Shown here one piece after another: positions 6,561-13,596 of a stretch of DNA of 27,635 bases. Each line of letters starts with the position of its first letter. Within the stretch, counting starts at the first letter, position 1. Location of the stretch: assembly GCA_964456445.1 (NCBI GenBank), contig CAYWBI010000029.1, positions 1 through 27,635 of the forward strand. Direction: 5' to 3'. A program made the position numbers and the translations under genes. A model generated the notes under the pieces. That model did no database searches. It was given only the letters and a program-made list of their open reading frames with translations, and had not been told where the DNA came from. This stretch comes from CAYWBI01 sp964456445. Its GTDB lineage: Bacteria > Calditrichota > Calditrichia > Calditrichales > J004.

Positions 6561-9290
6561 ATGCCGTTAAAATCAGTTTATCTGTCTATCATTTTTTTCT
6601 TGGCGTTTGCGGGCTGCAATGCACCGGTCCAACGGGTTGCGGGCAACGGTGCAGAAATGTCAAAAGACGCTTATGATACGGCGACACTGGCCCGGAATAC
6701 CTTACCGGTTTTAATGCCTTATAATAAGGTGGTTAACCCGGCCGGTGAACAGGTTTATTTTGGCAATCCCGCGCTGGAAAACCATGCTTTGGATTGTGCG
6801 CTCTCGCCAAATGGTAAATTCCTGGCGATTGAAGGCCGTTACCGTGTGCTTATCCTTTCGACGGCATCCAATAAAATTATCTCGGAAATCGCCCTGCCCA
6901 AAATCAAAGTCTTTAAAAAATTTGTAAACACCATGTCCGGTATCGTGTGGTCCGCTGAAGGACGACGTATTTATTGGAGTGTGGACGATAAACGGAAGAA
7001 ATCGGCGGTGATCAGCGCCACGGTTGACACAAAGGGAACGACACATTTAATTTTGCAGGAGGCCCTGCTTTTTGAAGGACAAAAAAAAGCCGATGGGCAC
7101 AGCCTGACCGCCATTCCCAATGAGCTGCTTCTCGACGGGCGCATGCTTTATGTGGTTTTGAACGGCAACAATCAATTGGCAAAGATTGATTTGGACCATC
7201 CTTTAAAAACACAGTGGCGGGCTACAACCGGGGTGGCGCCTTTTGGAATAAGGCGGGCCAATGGCAAACTTTATGTTACAAACTGGGGCGGACGTATGCC
7301 GCTGGACGGCGATCTTACCGCCGGGACGCCCTGGGACCCTGCCGTGGTGGATAAAAAAAGCGGGGCCGTGTCCAACGGCACGGTAAGTGTAATCAACCCG
7401 CAAACGGGTACGCTGATAAAGGAAACCGCTGTTGGGTTGCACCCCAACGATATCGTTGCCTCAGCGGATGGCCGTTTTGTCTATGTGGCAAATGGCAACA
7501 GCGATAACGTTTCGGTTATCGACGCCCACACCGACCTGGTAACCGAAACCATCGATGTTAGGCTGATGCAGGGCAAAAGGGATTTTGTAGGTGATTCCCC
7601 CAATGGGCTGGCCCTTTCGCCGGACGGTAAAACGCTGTATGTGGCCAATGGGATGGATAATGCCCTGGCCGTGGTTGAACTTGGTAAACATGCATCTGCA
7701 AAAGGTCGGCAGGAAATGAGCGAACTCAGCGGTTTTATCCCCACAGGCGTCTATCCGGGCAATATCGCGGTGTCCGCCGATGGCAAAAAGCTGTATGTGG
7801 CCAATATCGAAGGTATTGGTTCGCGGGCCACCGTTTCCGCGGATAAGCCGAACAATGCTTTTACCACGTTTAAAAAATGGCAGAAACAAACTTCCACTGC
7901 GGGTGTTTATAACGCCCATCGAAATCAGGCCACATTATCTGTTATCGATACGCCAAATCCCGCAAAGTTAAAATTATACACTCAAAAGGTACGTGAAAAC
8001 AATCGTGACTTTCATGTTAAATTATCATCTCTCTTGCCACGCAATAACCGCGAACCACGTCCGATGCCAGAGCGTATTGGCGAGCCTTCGGTTTTTAAAC
8101 ATGTGCTCTATATTATCAAGGAAAACCGCACCTATGATCAAATGCTGGGCGATATGAAACAAGGCGACGGTGATCCCGATTTATGCGCCTTCGGACGGGA
8201 AGTGACGCCAAATCACCACAAGCTGGCCGAAGAGTTTTTGCTGCTGGATAATTATTATGCTTCCGGGAAATCCTCTTCGGAGGGGCATCAATGGACCGAT
8301 GCCGGAATCGTTACCGATTATATCGAGAAGAAGGTGCGCGGCTGGTTCCGTAGTTATGATCATGTGCAATATGACGCCATGGTTTATCCCGCTTACGGCT
8401 TTCTCTGGAACAATGCACTGGAGCATGGCAAGAACGTGCGCATCTATGGCGAGGCCGCCCACTCCTTGTGGGACCGCACGCAGTTTCCCGACTGGACGTC
8501 CATTTACCGGGATTTCAGCGACGGTATAAATCAATTTGGGTTTAAAAATATCAGCACCATAGACGCCGTGCGCCCTTTATTGGCGCCGGAGTTTCCGGCC
8601 TATGATCATAAAATTCCCGATGTGTTGCGCGCCCGGCGCTTTATAGATGAACTGCAGCGCTATGAAAAGCAACCCGGTGATGCTTTGCCCGAATTGATGA
8701 TTATGGCCCTGCCCTCCGATCATACCTCGGGGACCCGGCCCGGTTATCCCACGCCAAGGGCCATGGTCGCCGATAATGATTTGGGTTTGGCACAGATCAT
8801 CGAAGCCATTAGCCATAGCCGTTTCTGGAAAAACACCGTGGTGTTTGTAACCGAAGATGATTCCCAGGATGGTTGGGACCATGTGTCCGCTTACCGTACG
8901 GTGGGGTTTGTGATCAGTCCCTATTCCCGTCTGCAAAAGACGGTGCATGAAAATTTCAACAACACCTCCATGCTGCGTAGCATAGAGCAAATTTTGGGTC
9001 TGCCGCCGATGAACCAAATTGACGCTGCCGCCCGTCCGATGTTTGAGTGTTTTGCCGCTGTGCCGGATCTACGTCCTTATAAATCCATGCCCAATCACAT
9101 TGCCCTGGATGAGATGAACCCACCGTTAAAAGCCCTCAGAGGCGAAGCGCTCAAGTTTGCACGGTTGTCGCTGCAGCCGCAGTTTGATCAGGTGGATCAG
9201 GGCGATGAGGACACGCTCAACCGTATCCTGTGGTTTTCCGCGATGCAGGGCAAGCCCTACCCGGCCGGGTTAGATGGGGAGGATGAGTAA
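6561..9290 (+). CDS. YVTN β-propeller / phosphoesterase (alkaline phosphatase superfamily) lipoprotein
   Basis: This 909-residue bifunctional-type protein begins with a lipoprotein signal (lipobox FAGC, Cys19). Residues about 55-480 form a YncE/YVTN β-propeller, seen in recurring phrases such as ADGRFVYVANGNSDNVSVID, PDGKTLYVANGMDNALAVVE and ADGKKLYVANIEG. From about residue 510 there is a phosphoesterase-family domain (type C phospholipase/AcpA superfamily). Its motifs are IIKENRTYDQMLGD (about 517-530), GKSSSEGHQWTDAG (about 568-581), PSDHTSG (about 718) and VTEDDSQDGWDH (about 761), which supply the metal ligands and nucleophile region of this fold. It probably acts in the periplasm or on the cell surface on a phosphoester; the substrate is unknown. 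A GAGAGGG site precedes the ATG. It appears to be transcribed alone. The codon choice here is G+C-richer than in flanking genes. Confidence 0.88.
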   Translation: MPLKSVYLSIIFFLAFAGCNAPVQRVAGNGAEMSKDAYDTATLARNTLPVLMPYNKVVNPAGEQVYFGNPALENHALDCALSPNGKFLAIEGRYRVLILSTASNKIISEIALPKIKVFKKFVNTMSGIVWSAEGRRIYWSVDDKRKKSAVISATVDTKGTTHLILQEALLFEGQKKADGHSLTAIPNELLLDGRMLYVVLNGNNQLAKIDLDHPLKTQWRATTGVAPFGIRRANGKLYVTNWGGRMPLDGDLTAGTPWDPAVVDKKSGAVSNGTVSVINPQTGTLIKETAVGLHPNDIVASADGRFVYVANGNSDNVSVIDAHTDLVTETIDVRLMQGKRDFVGDSPNGLALSPDGKTLYVANGMDNALAVVELGKHASAKGRQEMSELSGFIPTGVYPGNIAVSADGKKLYVANIEGIGSRATVSADKPNNAFTTFKKWQKQTSTAGVYNAHRNQATLSVIDTPNPAKLKLYTQKVRENNRDFHVKLSSLLPRNNREPRPMPERIGEPSVFKHVLYIIKENRTYDQMLGDMKQGDGDPDLCAFGREVTPNHHKLAEEFLLLDNYYASGKSSSEGHQWTDAGIVTDYIEKKVRGWFRSYDHVQYDAMVYPAYGFLWNNALEHGKNVRIYGEAAHSLWDRTQFPDWTSIYRDFSDGINQFGFKNISTIDAVRPLLAPEFPAYDHKIPDVLRARRFIDELQRYEKQPGDALPELMIMALPSDHTSGTRPGYPTPRAMVADNDLGLAQIIEAISHSRFWKNTVVFVTEDDSQDGWDHVSAYRTVGFVISPYSRLQKTVHENFNNTSMLRSIEQILGLPPMNQIDAAARPMFECFAAVPDLRPYKSMPNHIALDEMNPPLKALRGEALKFARLSLQPQFDQVDQGDEDTLNRILWFSAMQGKPYPAGLDGEDE

Positions 9291-9680
9291 GCAGAGCGAA
9301 GCTAAAAAGCATGTGTAAATATTGTAAATCAGAAACAACGGATATTTGCGCAAAAGAACAGAGCCGTTAAATATGCGATCAGAATTTTATCATTTCCATG
9401 GTCTATTATTTTTTAATTTTTAGCGTAAATATCATCTAACCCTTTCCTCACAATACTCTAACCATTTATAATTTTGAACTTTTGGCCGTGTGGGCTATTT
9501 TATCTGCAAACACAAACGGTGTTTATAAATGATGCCAAACGTTGTTTGTCTTTTTATATCGCAAAGATTGTGTCGTTTACAATTATGAGGCGGGGCACTT
9601 TTGAGTTACGAACAGGATTTATGGAGCGTCGCTCTTATTAAACAAATAAAATTGAAAACCTGAAAAACCGGAAATATAAA
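9291..9680. other. Non-coding spacer with a weak terminator-like hairpin
   Basis: This is 390 bases without a credible gene. The only structure is a pair of adjacent small hairpins. AAACAC/GTGTTT (9508-9513 with 9519-9524) is followed by CAAAC/GTTTG (9536-9540 with 9544-9548) and then TCTTTTT (9549-9555). The second could be a weak terminator for the phosphoesterase gene, although its stem is only 5 bp and A+T-rich. Confidence 0.3.
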
Positions 9681-10178
9681 ATGGATGAAATAAAAACAAT
9701 TGCCCTGGTGGCACACGACAATCGGAAAGCCGATTTGATCGAATGGGTGACCTGGAACCATGATGTTTTACTGCAGCATCATTTGGTCTGCACCGGCACT
9801 ACCGGTCAGTTGGTGGAAAACACCTTCAGGGAAATACGCTCAATGCACGCCAAAACCTTGCCCGAAAAAAAAGTCCGCCGTTTAAAATCCGGGCCGCTTG
9901 GCGGCGATCAGCAATTGGGGGCGCTTATTGCCGAAGGCAAAATCGACATCATGATTTTTTTATGGGACCCGATGGAGCCGCAGCCGCATGATGTGGATGT
10001 AAAGGCGCTGTTGCGTATCTCCGCCTTGTACAATATTCCCATTGCCTCCAACCGCTCAACCGCGGATTTTCTCATATCATCGCCCCTGTTTACCAGCGCG
10101 TACAAGCCTAGATTAAAGGATTATAGTTATTATATCCAGCGCAATGTTCATGCAGGGGGCAGTGAAGAAAAGATTTAG
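9681..10178 (+). CDS. mgsA: Methylglyoxal synthase
   Basis: The enzyme converts dihydroxyacetone phosphate to methylglyoxal + phosphate, a bypass of lower glycolysis that relieves sugar-phosphate accumulation when phosphate is scarce. Family motifs are clear: IALVAHDNRKADLIEWV at the N-terminus (His12); CTGTTGQLV; SGPLGGDQQLGALIAEGKID with the catalytic-base Asp76 (equivalent to E. coli Asp71); FLWDPMEPQPHDVDVKALLR with His103 and Asp106; NIPIASNRSTADF. The length is 165 residues. Compared from memory with E. coli, there are about 12 extra residues between the TTG and GPLGGDQQ motifs. No strong ribosome-binding site precedes the ATG. The neighbouring gpmI, and pckA and glpD elsewhere in the window, act around the same triose-phosphate/PEP node. 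Confidence 0.95.
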   Translation: MDEIKTIALVAHDNRKADLIEWVTWNHDVLLQHHLVCTGTTGQLVENTFREIRSMHAKTLPEKKVRRLKSGPLGGDQQLGALIAEGKIDIMIFLWDPMEPQPHDVDVKALLRISALYNIPIASNRSTADFLISSPLFTSAYKPRLKDYSYYIQRNVHAGGSEEKI

Positions 10179-10453
10179 ATTCCCGGGTATTCAATGCGGA
10201 CGGGATGACGGCTTTCCGGTCAAAGTGCATACATGCCACAAGCGGTTCCAAAGCATCGGGCAACAGGGCAAAGAAATTTGCATATCACCATGGATAAAAT
10301 CCCGGTACGGCCCGATATTCAAACAAAATTGTTGGTTGTCATCTTATATTGGCTTAATTTTTAAGAACGGACGTCGCCACAAAAAGCAGTTATACATTTA
10401 TATTGATATATACCTGTCCGAATAAAAAATATCCGCAAAGAAGAGGAACTGAG

Positions 10454-10990
10454 ATGAAAATATTTTTGGCGATAACCGGCTCGATCGCAGCTTATCGTAC
10501 GCCGAACCTTGTATCGCAGTTACGTAAACAGGGGCATCAGGTTAAAACGGCGGTTAGCCGGCGTGCGCTTGCATTTGTGGCCCCGCAGGCGCTTGCCGTT
10601 ATGAGCGGTTATCCCTGTTTACGGGATGATGATGAATGGAAAAACACCGCCGGGGTGCTGCATATCGATTTGGCCAAATGGTGTGATGTGTGTTTGATTG
10701 CGCCCTTGTCTGCGCATACCCTGGCCAAGATGGCGGGTGGTTTGTGTGATAACCTGATCACCTCCACCGTGCGTGCACTGGGTGAAAAGCCGCTTGTGTT
10801 GGCCCCAGCCATGAACACGCGCATGTGGGACAACAAATTGACAGGTTTGCATTTGAGCCAGCTCGAAAAATATTACCGGGTAACCGTCGTTCCACCGGTA
10901 ATAAAGGTATTGGCAGACGGTGATGAAGGAATCGGGGCACTGGCCGATGATGAAATGCTGATGGCGGCGCTGAATAAACTTGAAAAATAG
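10454..10990 (+). CDS. HAL3/CoaC-like flavoprotein (phosphopantothenoylcysteine decarboxylase homologue) with Cys-to-Asp change
   Basis: This is a 178-residue protein of the homo-oligomeric FMN-dependent Cys decarboxylase (HFCD) family, matching only the CoaC half of bacterial CoaBC. Visible motifs: FLAITGSIAAYRTP (FMN/phosphate loop); LHIDLAKWCD with catalytic-type His70; APLSAHTLAKMAGGLCDNLIT; and the substrate-clamp motif APAMNTRMW with Asn121. In PPC decarboxylases the flap motif is ACGDxGxGxM, whose Cys protonates the enethiol intermediate (family knowledge). Here it reads LADGDEGIGALAD, so the Cys is Asp155. The enzyme may therefore be inactive alone, form an oxidative product, or have another substrate. 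The layout looks closer to eukaryotic HAL3 than to E. coli Dfp. A GAGGAAC site 5 bases upstream supports the ATG at 10454. The 275 bases before it hold no gene. gpmI follows after 83 bases. Confidence 0.82.
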   Translation: MKIFLAITGSIAAYRTPNLVSQLRKQGHQVKTAVSRRALAFVAPQALAVMSGYPCLRDDDEWKNTAGVLHIDLAKWCDVCLIAPLSAHTLAKMAGGLCDNLITSTVRALGEKPLVLAPAMNTRMWDNKLTGLHLSQLEKYYRVTVVPPVIKVLADGDEGIGALADDEMLMAALNKLEK

Positions 10991-11073
10991 GCTGTTTATC
11001 TGCTGAATTTGTTCCCTGATATAGGACCCAATAGGATCGGTCCATACAATTTAAAAAGAGGTAAAGGAAAATA

Positions 11074-12624
11074 ATGAGACCAGTATGCATAATCGTTCGT
11101 GATGGCTGGGGCGTCAACCCCAATCCCAGAGGAAACGCGGTGTTGGCCGCCCATACCCCCAATGTGGATGGCTACAAACAAAAATATCCCTGGACATTGA
11201 TCCATACCTCCGGGGAGGCGGTTGGCCTGCCCTCAGGTTTTATGGGCTCAAGCGAAGTCGGTCACCTCAATATGGGCGCGGGCCGCGTCGTGGTACAAGA
11301 GTTAAAACGCATCGATGAGGGATTTAAAGACGGTTCGCTTTTTAATAATGACAAATGGGCCGGGTTGATGGAAAATTGGAAAACAAACCGGTCAAACCTT
11401 CATCTGATGGGATTGTTACAGGATGAAGGCGTCCATGCCCATCAGGACCATCTGTTTAAAATTATGCGCCGGGCACGAATGGAAAATCCACAGGGCGCGA
11501 TTATTATCCATCCTTTTTTAGATGGACGGGATTCCGCGCCGCGCAGTGCAAAGGAGTATCTGACAACACTGAACAAGGTGATGTCCGAAGTGGGCAATTG
11601 CCGGGTAGGCAGCATGATGGGACGATACTATGCAATGGACCGCGCGAATGACTGGCCAATAACCGATAAGGCGTTTGCCACATTGGTACAGGCAAGTGGC
11701 CGCAAGATGAGCGATACCATAACCGCCCTGGAACAAAGCTATAGCAACGATAAAACGCCCGATGGCGTGGATATGTTTGATGAATACATCCCGCCCTATG
11801 TGATGGAGGCTTATAGCGGAATAAAAGACGGCGACAGTGTGTTTCATTTTAATTATCGTCAGGATCGTGCCCGTCAGTTGACCATGGCCTTTGTGGATGA
11901 AGATTATCCCGGCGCGCGGCCCGTACGTCCCAAAGTCACATATTTAGGATTTACGCGTTATTACGATGAACTGAAAGAATATCTGATGGCGCCAATGGGA
12001 GGAGGGGGCAGCATGGACAATCTGCTGGGCGAGGTTATATCAAAAGCCGGTCTGTGTCAGCTGCGTATTTCGGAAACCCAGAAATTTCCACATGTGACCA
12101 GTTTTTTTAATGGCAAGAAAACGACCCCGTCGCCCGGCGAAGACCAGGTTCAAATTAGCAGTACCATCGACCCGGCAAGTTTTGCTTCATTTCCGCAAAT
12201 GGAAGCGGCGCGTATAAATGAAGAGTTGCTTAGACGTTTGCAGGACAACCCGTATGCTTTTATCGTACTCAATTATCCCAATGCCGATATGGTAGGGCAT
12301 ACCGGAGATTTCGATGCCGCCCAAAAAGCGGTGGAGGTGGTGGATGCCAGTTTAGGGCCTGTGGTTAAACGTCTTCTGGAACTAAACGCCCATATCCTGC
12401 TTACCGCCGATCATGGCAATTCCGAACAAATGGTGGACTATGAAACCGGTCTGACTAAAACCAGCCACACAACTTTTGATGTAGAATTAATCTATATCGC
12501 CAATGACGCCCCGGGCAAGAAATTAAAAGGCGGTGGGAAACTGGCCGATCTGGCCCCCACAACCTTAAAACTGCTTGGTCTTACAATCCCGGCAGATATG
12601 ACTGCGGATGTACTGGTGGAATAG
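11074..12624 (+). CDS. gpmI: 2,3-bisphosphoglycerate-independent phosphoglycerate mutase
   Basis: The enzyme interconverts 3- and 2-phosphoglycerate in glycolysis and gluconeogenesis using two Mn2+ ions and a phosphoserine intermediate. The 516-residue length is standard. Visible motifs: IIVRDGWG with metal ligand D10; MGSSEVGHLNMGAGR with catalytic Ser60 (usual form MGNSEVGH, here Asn-to-Ser before the catalytic Ser); HPFLDGRDSAPRSA; GRYYAMDRANDWP; FHFNYRQDRARQL; NYPNADMVGHTGDFDAA; and LLTADHGNSEQM followed by TSHTTFDV, which supply the remaining metal ligands. AAAGGA at 11063-11068 is the ribosome-binding site. The gene lies close behind the flavoprotein gene and may be co-transcribed with it. 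It is followed by about 970 bases of gene-poor DNA. Confidence 0.96.
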   Translation: MRPVCIIVRDGWGVNPNPRGNAVLAAHTPNVDGYKQKYPWTLIHTSGEAVGLPSGFMGSSEVGHLNMGAGRVVVQELKRIDEGFKDGSLFNNDKWAGLMENWKTNRSNLHLMGLLQDEGVHAHQDHLFKIMRRARMENPQGAIIIHPFLDGRDSAPRSAKEYLTTLNKVMSEVGNCRVGSMMGRYYAMDRANDWPITDKAFATLVQASGRKMSDTITALEQSYSNDKTPDGVDMFDEYIPPYVMEAYSGIKDGDSVFHFNYRQDRARQLTMAFVDEDYPGARPVRPKVTYLGFTRYYDELKEYLMAPMGGGGSMDNLLGEVISKAGLCQLRISETQKFPHVTSFFNGKKTTPSPGEDQVQISSTIDPASFASFPQMEAARINEELLRRLQDNPYAFIVLNYPNADMVGHTGDFDAAQKAVEVVDASLGPVVKRLLELNAHILLTADHGNSEQMVDYETGLTKTSHTTFDVELIYIANDAPGKKLKGGGKLADLAPTTLKLLGLTIPADMTADVLVE

Positions 12625-12747
12625 ATGGATGTTATTGTTCGTTCTGAAATATAGATATATGTAACTCAGGCGTTTTTAGCGTATATCAACTGCTGTTGGT
12701 AAAAAACTATTATTTTGTTCTGCAGTTGTTATCATGGAAGGTATGTC

Positions 12748-12961
12748 ATGTTAACAAAGGATACACCCCGTGTTTTAAATTATAAGCAATCGAATCCTAT
12801 ACATTTGGGTAATGGCCTCTTTTGGTAATGAAATAAAATTTATGACCGAGAGTTACTTATATCCCAAAGCACAGAGATCGCTTGTAATTAATTTTTTAGG
12901 CTCTACTGGGTTTCTTGTGGGAAAATTCTTAGATAGAAAGAATATTCATAAGACAGGATAG
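12748..12961 (+). pseudogene. Possible frameshifted small gene remnant
   Basis: An ATG at 12748 with a GGAAGG site 8 bases upstream opens a 26-codon frame that ends at TAA after a GNGLFW peptide. A second frame starting at 12812 (49 codons) begins within the last 15 bases and continues MASFGNEIKFMTESYLYPK to a TAG at 12961. One frameshift near 12812-12825 would join them into a single protein of roughly 70 residues. I do not recognise the product. The tail of the second frame overlaps the IS-end-like sequence at 12899. It could equally be chance. Confidence 0.25.
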
Positions 12962-13058
12962 CAGGATTGTCTAATTAAAAATGGATAATTTTGGACCGGA
13001 AATTGTTTTTTGGCATGAAGGCAACTGCGCTCAAGGATAGAGTGCCGCTTCAAACTAA

Positions 13059-13118
13059 CCCTGTCCTTTAGGACGGGGAGGAAAGCGAACAAGGCTATTA
13101 TTGGGGGCTTTAGCCCAA
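13059..13118 (+). other. Twin TTTA-loop hairpins resembling an IS200/IS605 right end or ωRNA tail
   Basis: The first hairpin is an 8-bp stem, CCCTGTCC (13059-13066) with GGACGGGG (13071-13078; one G-T pair), closed by a TTTA loop and followed by AGGAAAGCG. The second is GGGC (13105-13108) with GCCC (13113-13116), again with a TTTA loop, extended by flanking TTG/CAA. A G+C-rich hairpin followed by GGGGAGGAA is typical of IS200/IS605-group right ends and TnpB guide-RNA tails (family knowledge). No tnpA or tnpB lies in the window, so this would be an orphan remnant. Confidence 0.4.
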
Positions 13119-13247
13119 CAACGTAAGGGGCTATTCAAAGAAGAAAACAATTTGATTGAAAGTCAAGGGATTAACTTGTCCGTACCTTTTGCTTATTGAA
13201 ACGAAATAAAATTCCAGGGGCTTTCATTCTTTTTTAATTCATGAAGT

Positions 13248-13300
13248 ATTCAGGTTCCTTAATAGGCCTGTTCTATTTCCACACGAAAGCTAGTAGTGCC
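13248..13300 (-). repeat. Dispersed repeat copy B (IS/MITE end-like)
   Basis: This is the second copy of the 53-base repeat found at 1-53, same orientation, ungapped, 44 of 53 identical by hand count. The best-conserved block is TTCTATTTCCACAC. The minus-strand terminus GGC at 13300 is the point where similarity to copy A ends. Confidence 0.6.
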
Positions 13301-13375
13301 TAAGATTGAAATAAGTTGAGAGTCATTTCGATAGAGTAGTTTAAAGCGGTCAAAAAACGTATATATGGGGGTTAG
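13259..13375 (-). pseudogene. Relic of a protein C-terminus (outer-membrane-like tail)
   Basis: An open minus-strand frame of 38 codons runs from just after an in-frame TAG (13376-13378) to TAA (13259-13261). It contains IYTFFDRFKLLYRND and ends SFRVEIEQAY-stop. It has no start codon or ribosome-binding site. Copy A gives a similar ending, GFCVEIEYAF-stop, in the matching frame, but appears frameshifted just upstream. Alternation of polar and apolar residues up to a final aromatic residue is typical of β-barrel C-termini. I therefore suggest a decayed gene tail. The alternative is that it is only the end of a mobile element. Confidence 0.3.
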
Positions 13376-13596
13376 CTACTTGCTGTCTGCCAATACTTGT
13401 AACACGAAATATTAAACATATATAATCTATTGGCCAATGCTGTCAGCAAATAATTGGCATTGATTGATTTATAAAAAATCTAATTGTATAATTGATCTAA
13501 ATTTAAAACCTAAACCTTTTGTGCGCGTTATCAACGATGCATACCATAAAAAATTCGTTGTTTGCTACCATCATTCATTTAGCAAAGGATAATCTT

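Larger units (their letters stand above)
12899..13300. mobile_element. Putative MITE or internally deleted insertion sequence
   Basis: The segment is about 402 bases, bounded by inverted copies of an end sequence. The left end reads GGCTCTACTGGGTTT (12899-12913). The right end, read on the minus strand from 13300, is GGCACTACTAGCTTTCGTG. Outer similarity stops at the GGC. The left copy is much more diverged than the right copy is from the third copy at 1-53. GG-starting ends resemble those of ISL3-type elements (family recollection, not proven). No transposase frame is present. The 8-base flanks (ATTTTTTA and TAAGATTG) do not match, so no target duplication is visible. Confidence 0.4.
12625..13596. 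other. Gene-poor region with decayed mobile-element signals
   Basis: About 970 bases contain no intact gene. They hold small broken frames (12748-12961), an inverted pair of IS-end-like sequences (12899 and 13300), two hairpins with TTTA loops (13059-13118) and a gene-tail relic on the minus strand (13259-13375). The last 200 bases are strongly A+T-rich and probably contain the promoter of the operon that starts at 13597, but no confident -35/-10 pair can be named. Confidence 0.6.

Noticed and set aside
8577..9017. Minus-strand 146-codon open frame inside the phosphoesterase gene
   Set aside because: It is a shadow of a G+C-richer coding strand. Its Gly/His-rich peptide is not protein-like.
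9311..9370. Tiny Cys-rich frame MCKYCKSETTDICAKEQSR after the phosphoesterase gene
   Set aside because: The CxxC pattern is attractive, but 19 codons with no Shine-Dalgarno sequence are well within chance.
10144..10425. Plus-strand 93-codon open frame after mgsA
   Set aside because: It starts inside mgsA in another frame, has no ribosome-binding site, no recognisable domain and an odd composition ending in Tyr/Ile repeats. The 275-base gap is more likely non-coding.
12899..13300. Target-site duplication flanking the MITE-like block
   Set aside because: The 8-base flanks ATTTTTTA and TAAGATTG do not match, so I claim no duplication.
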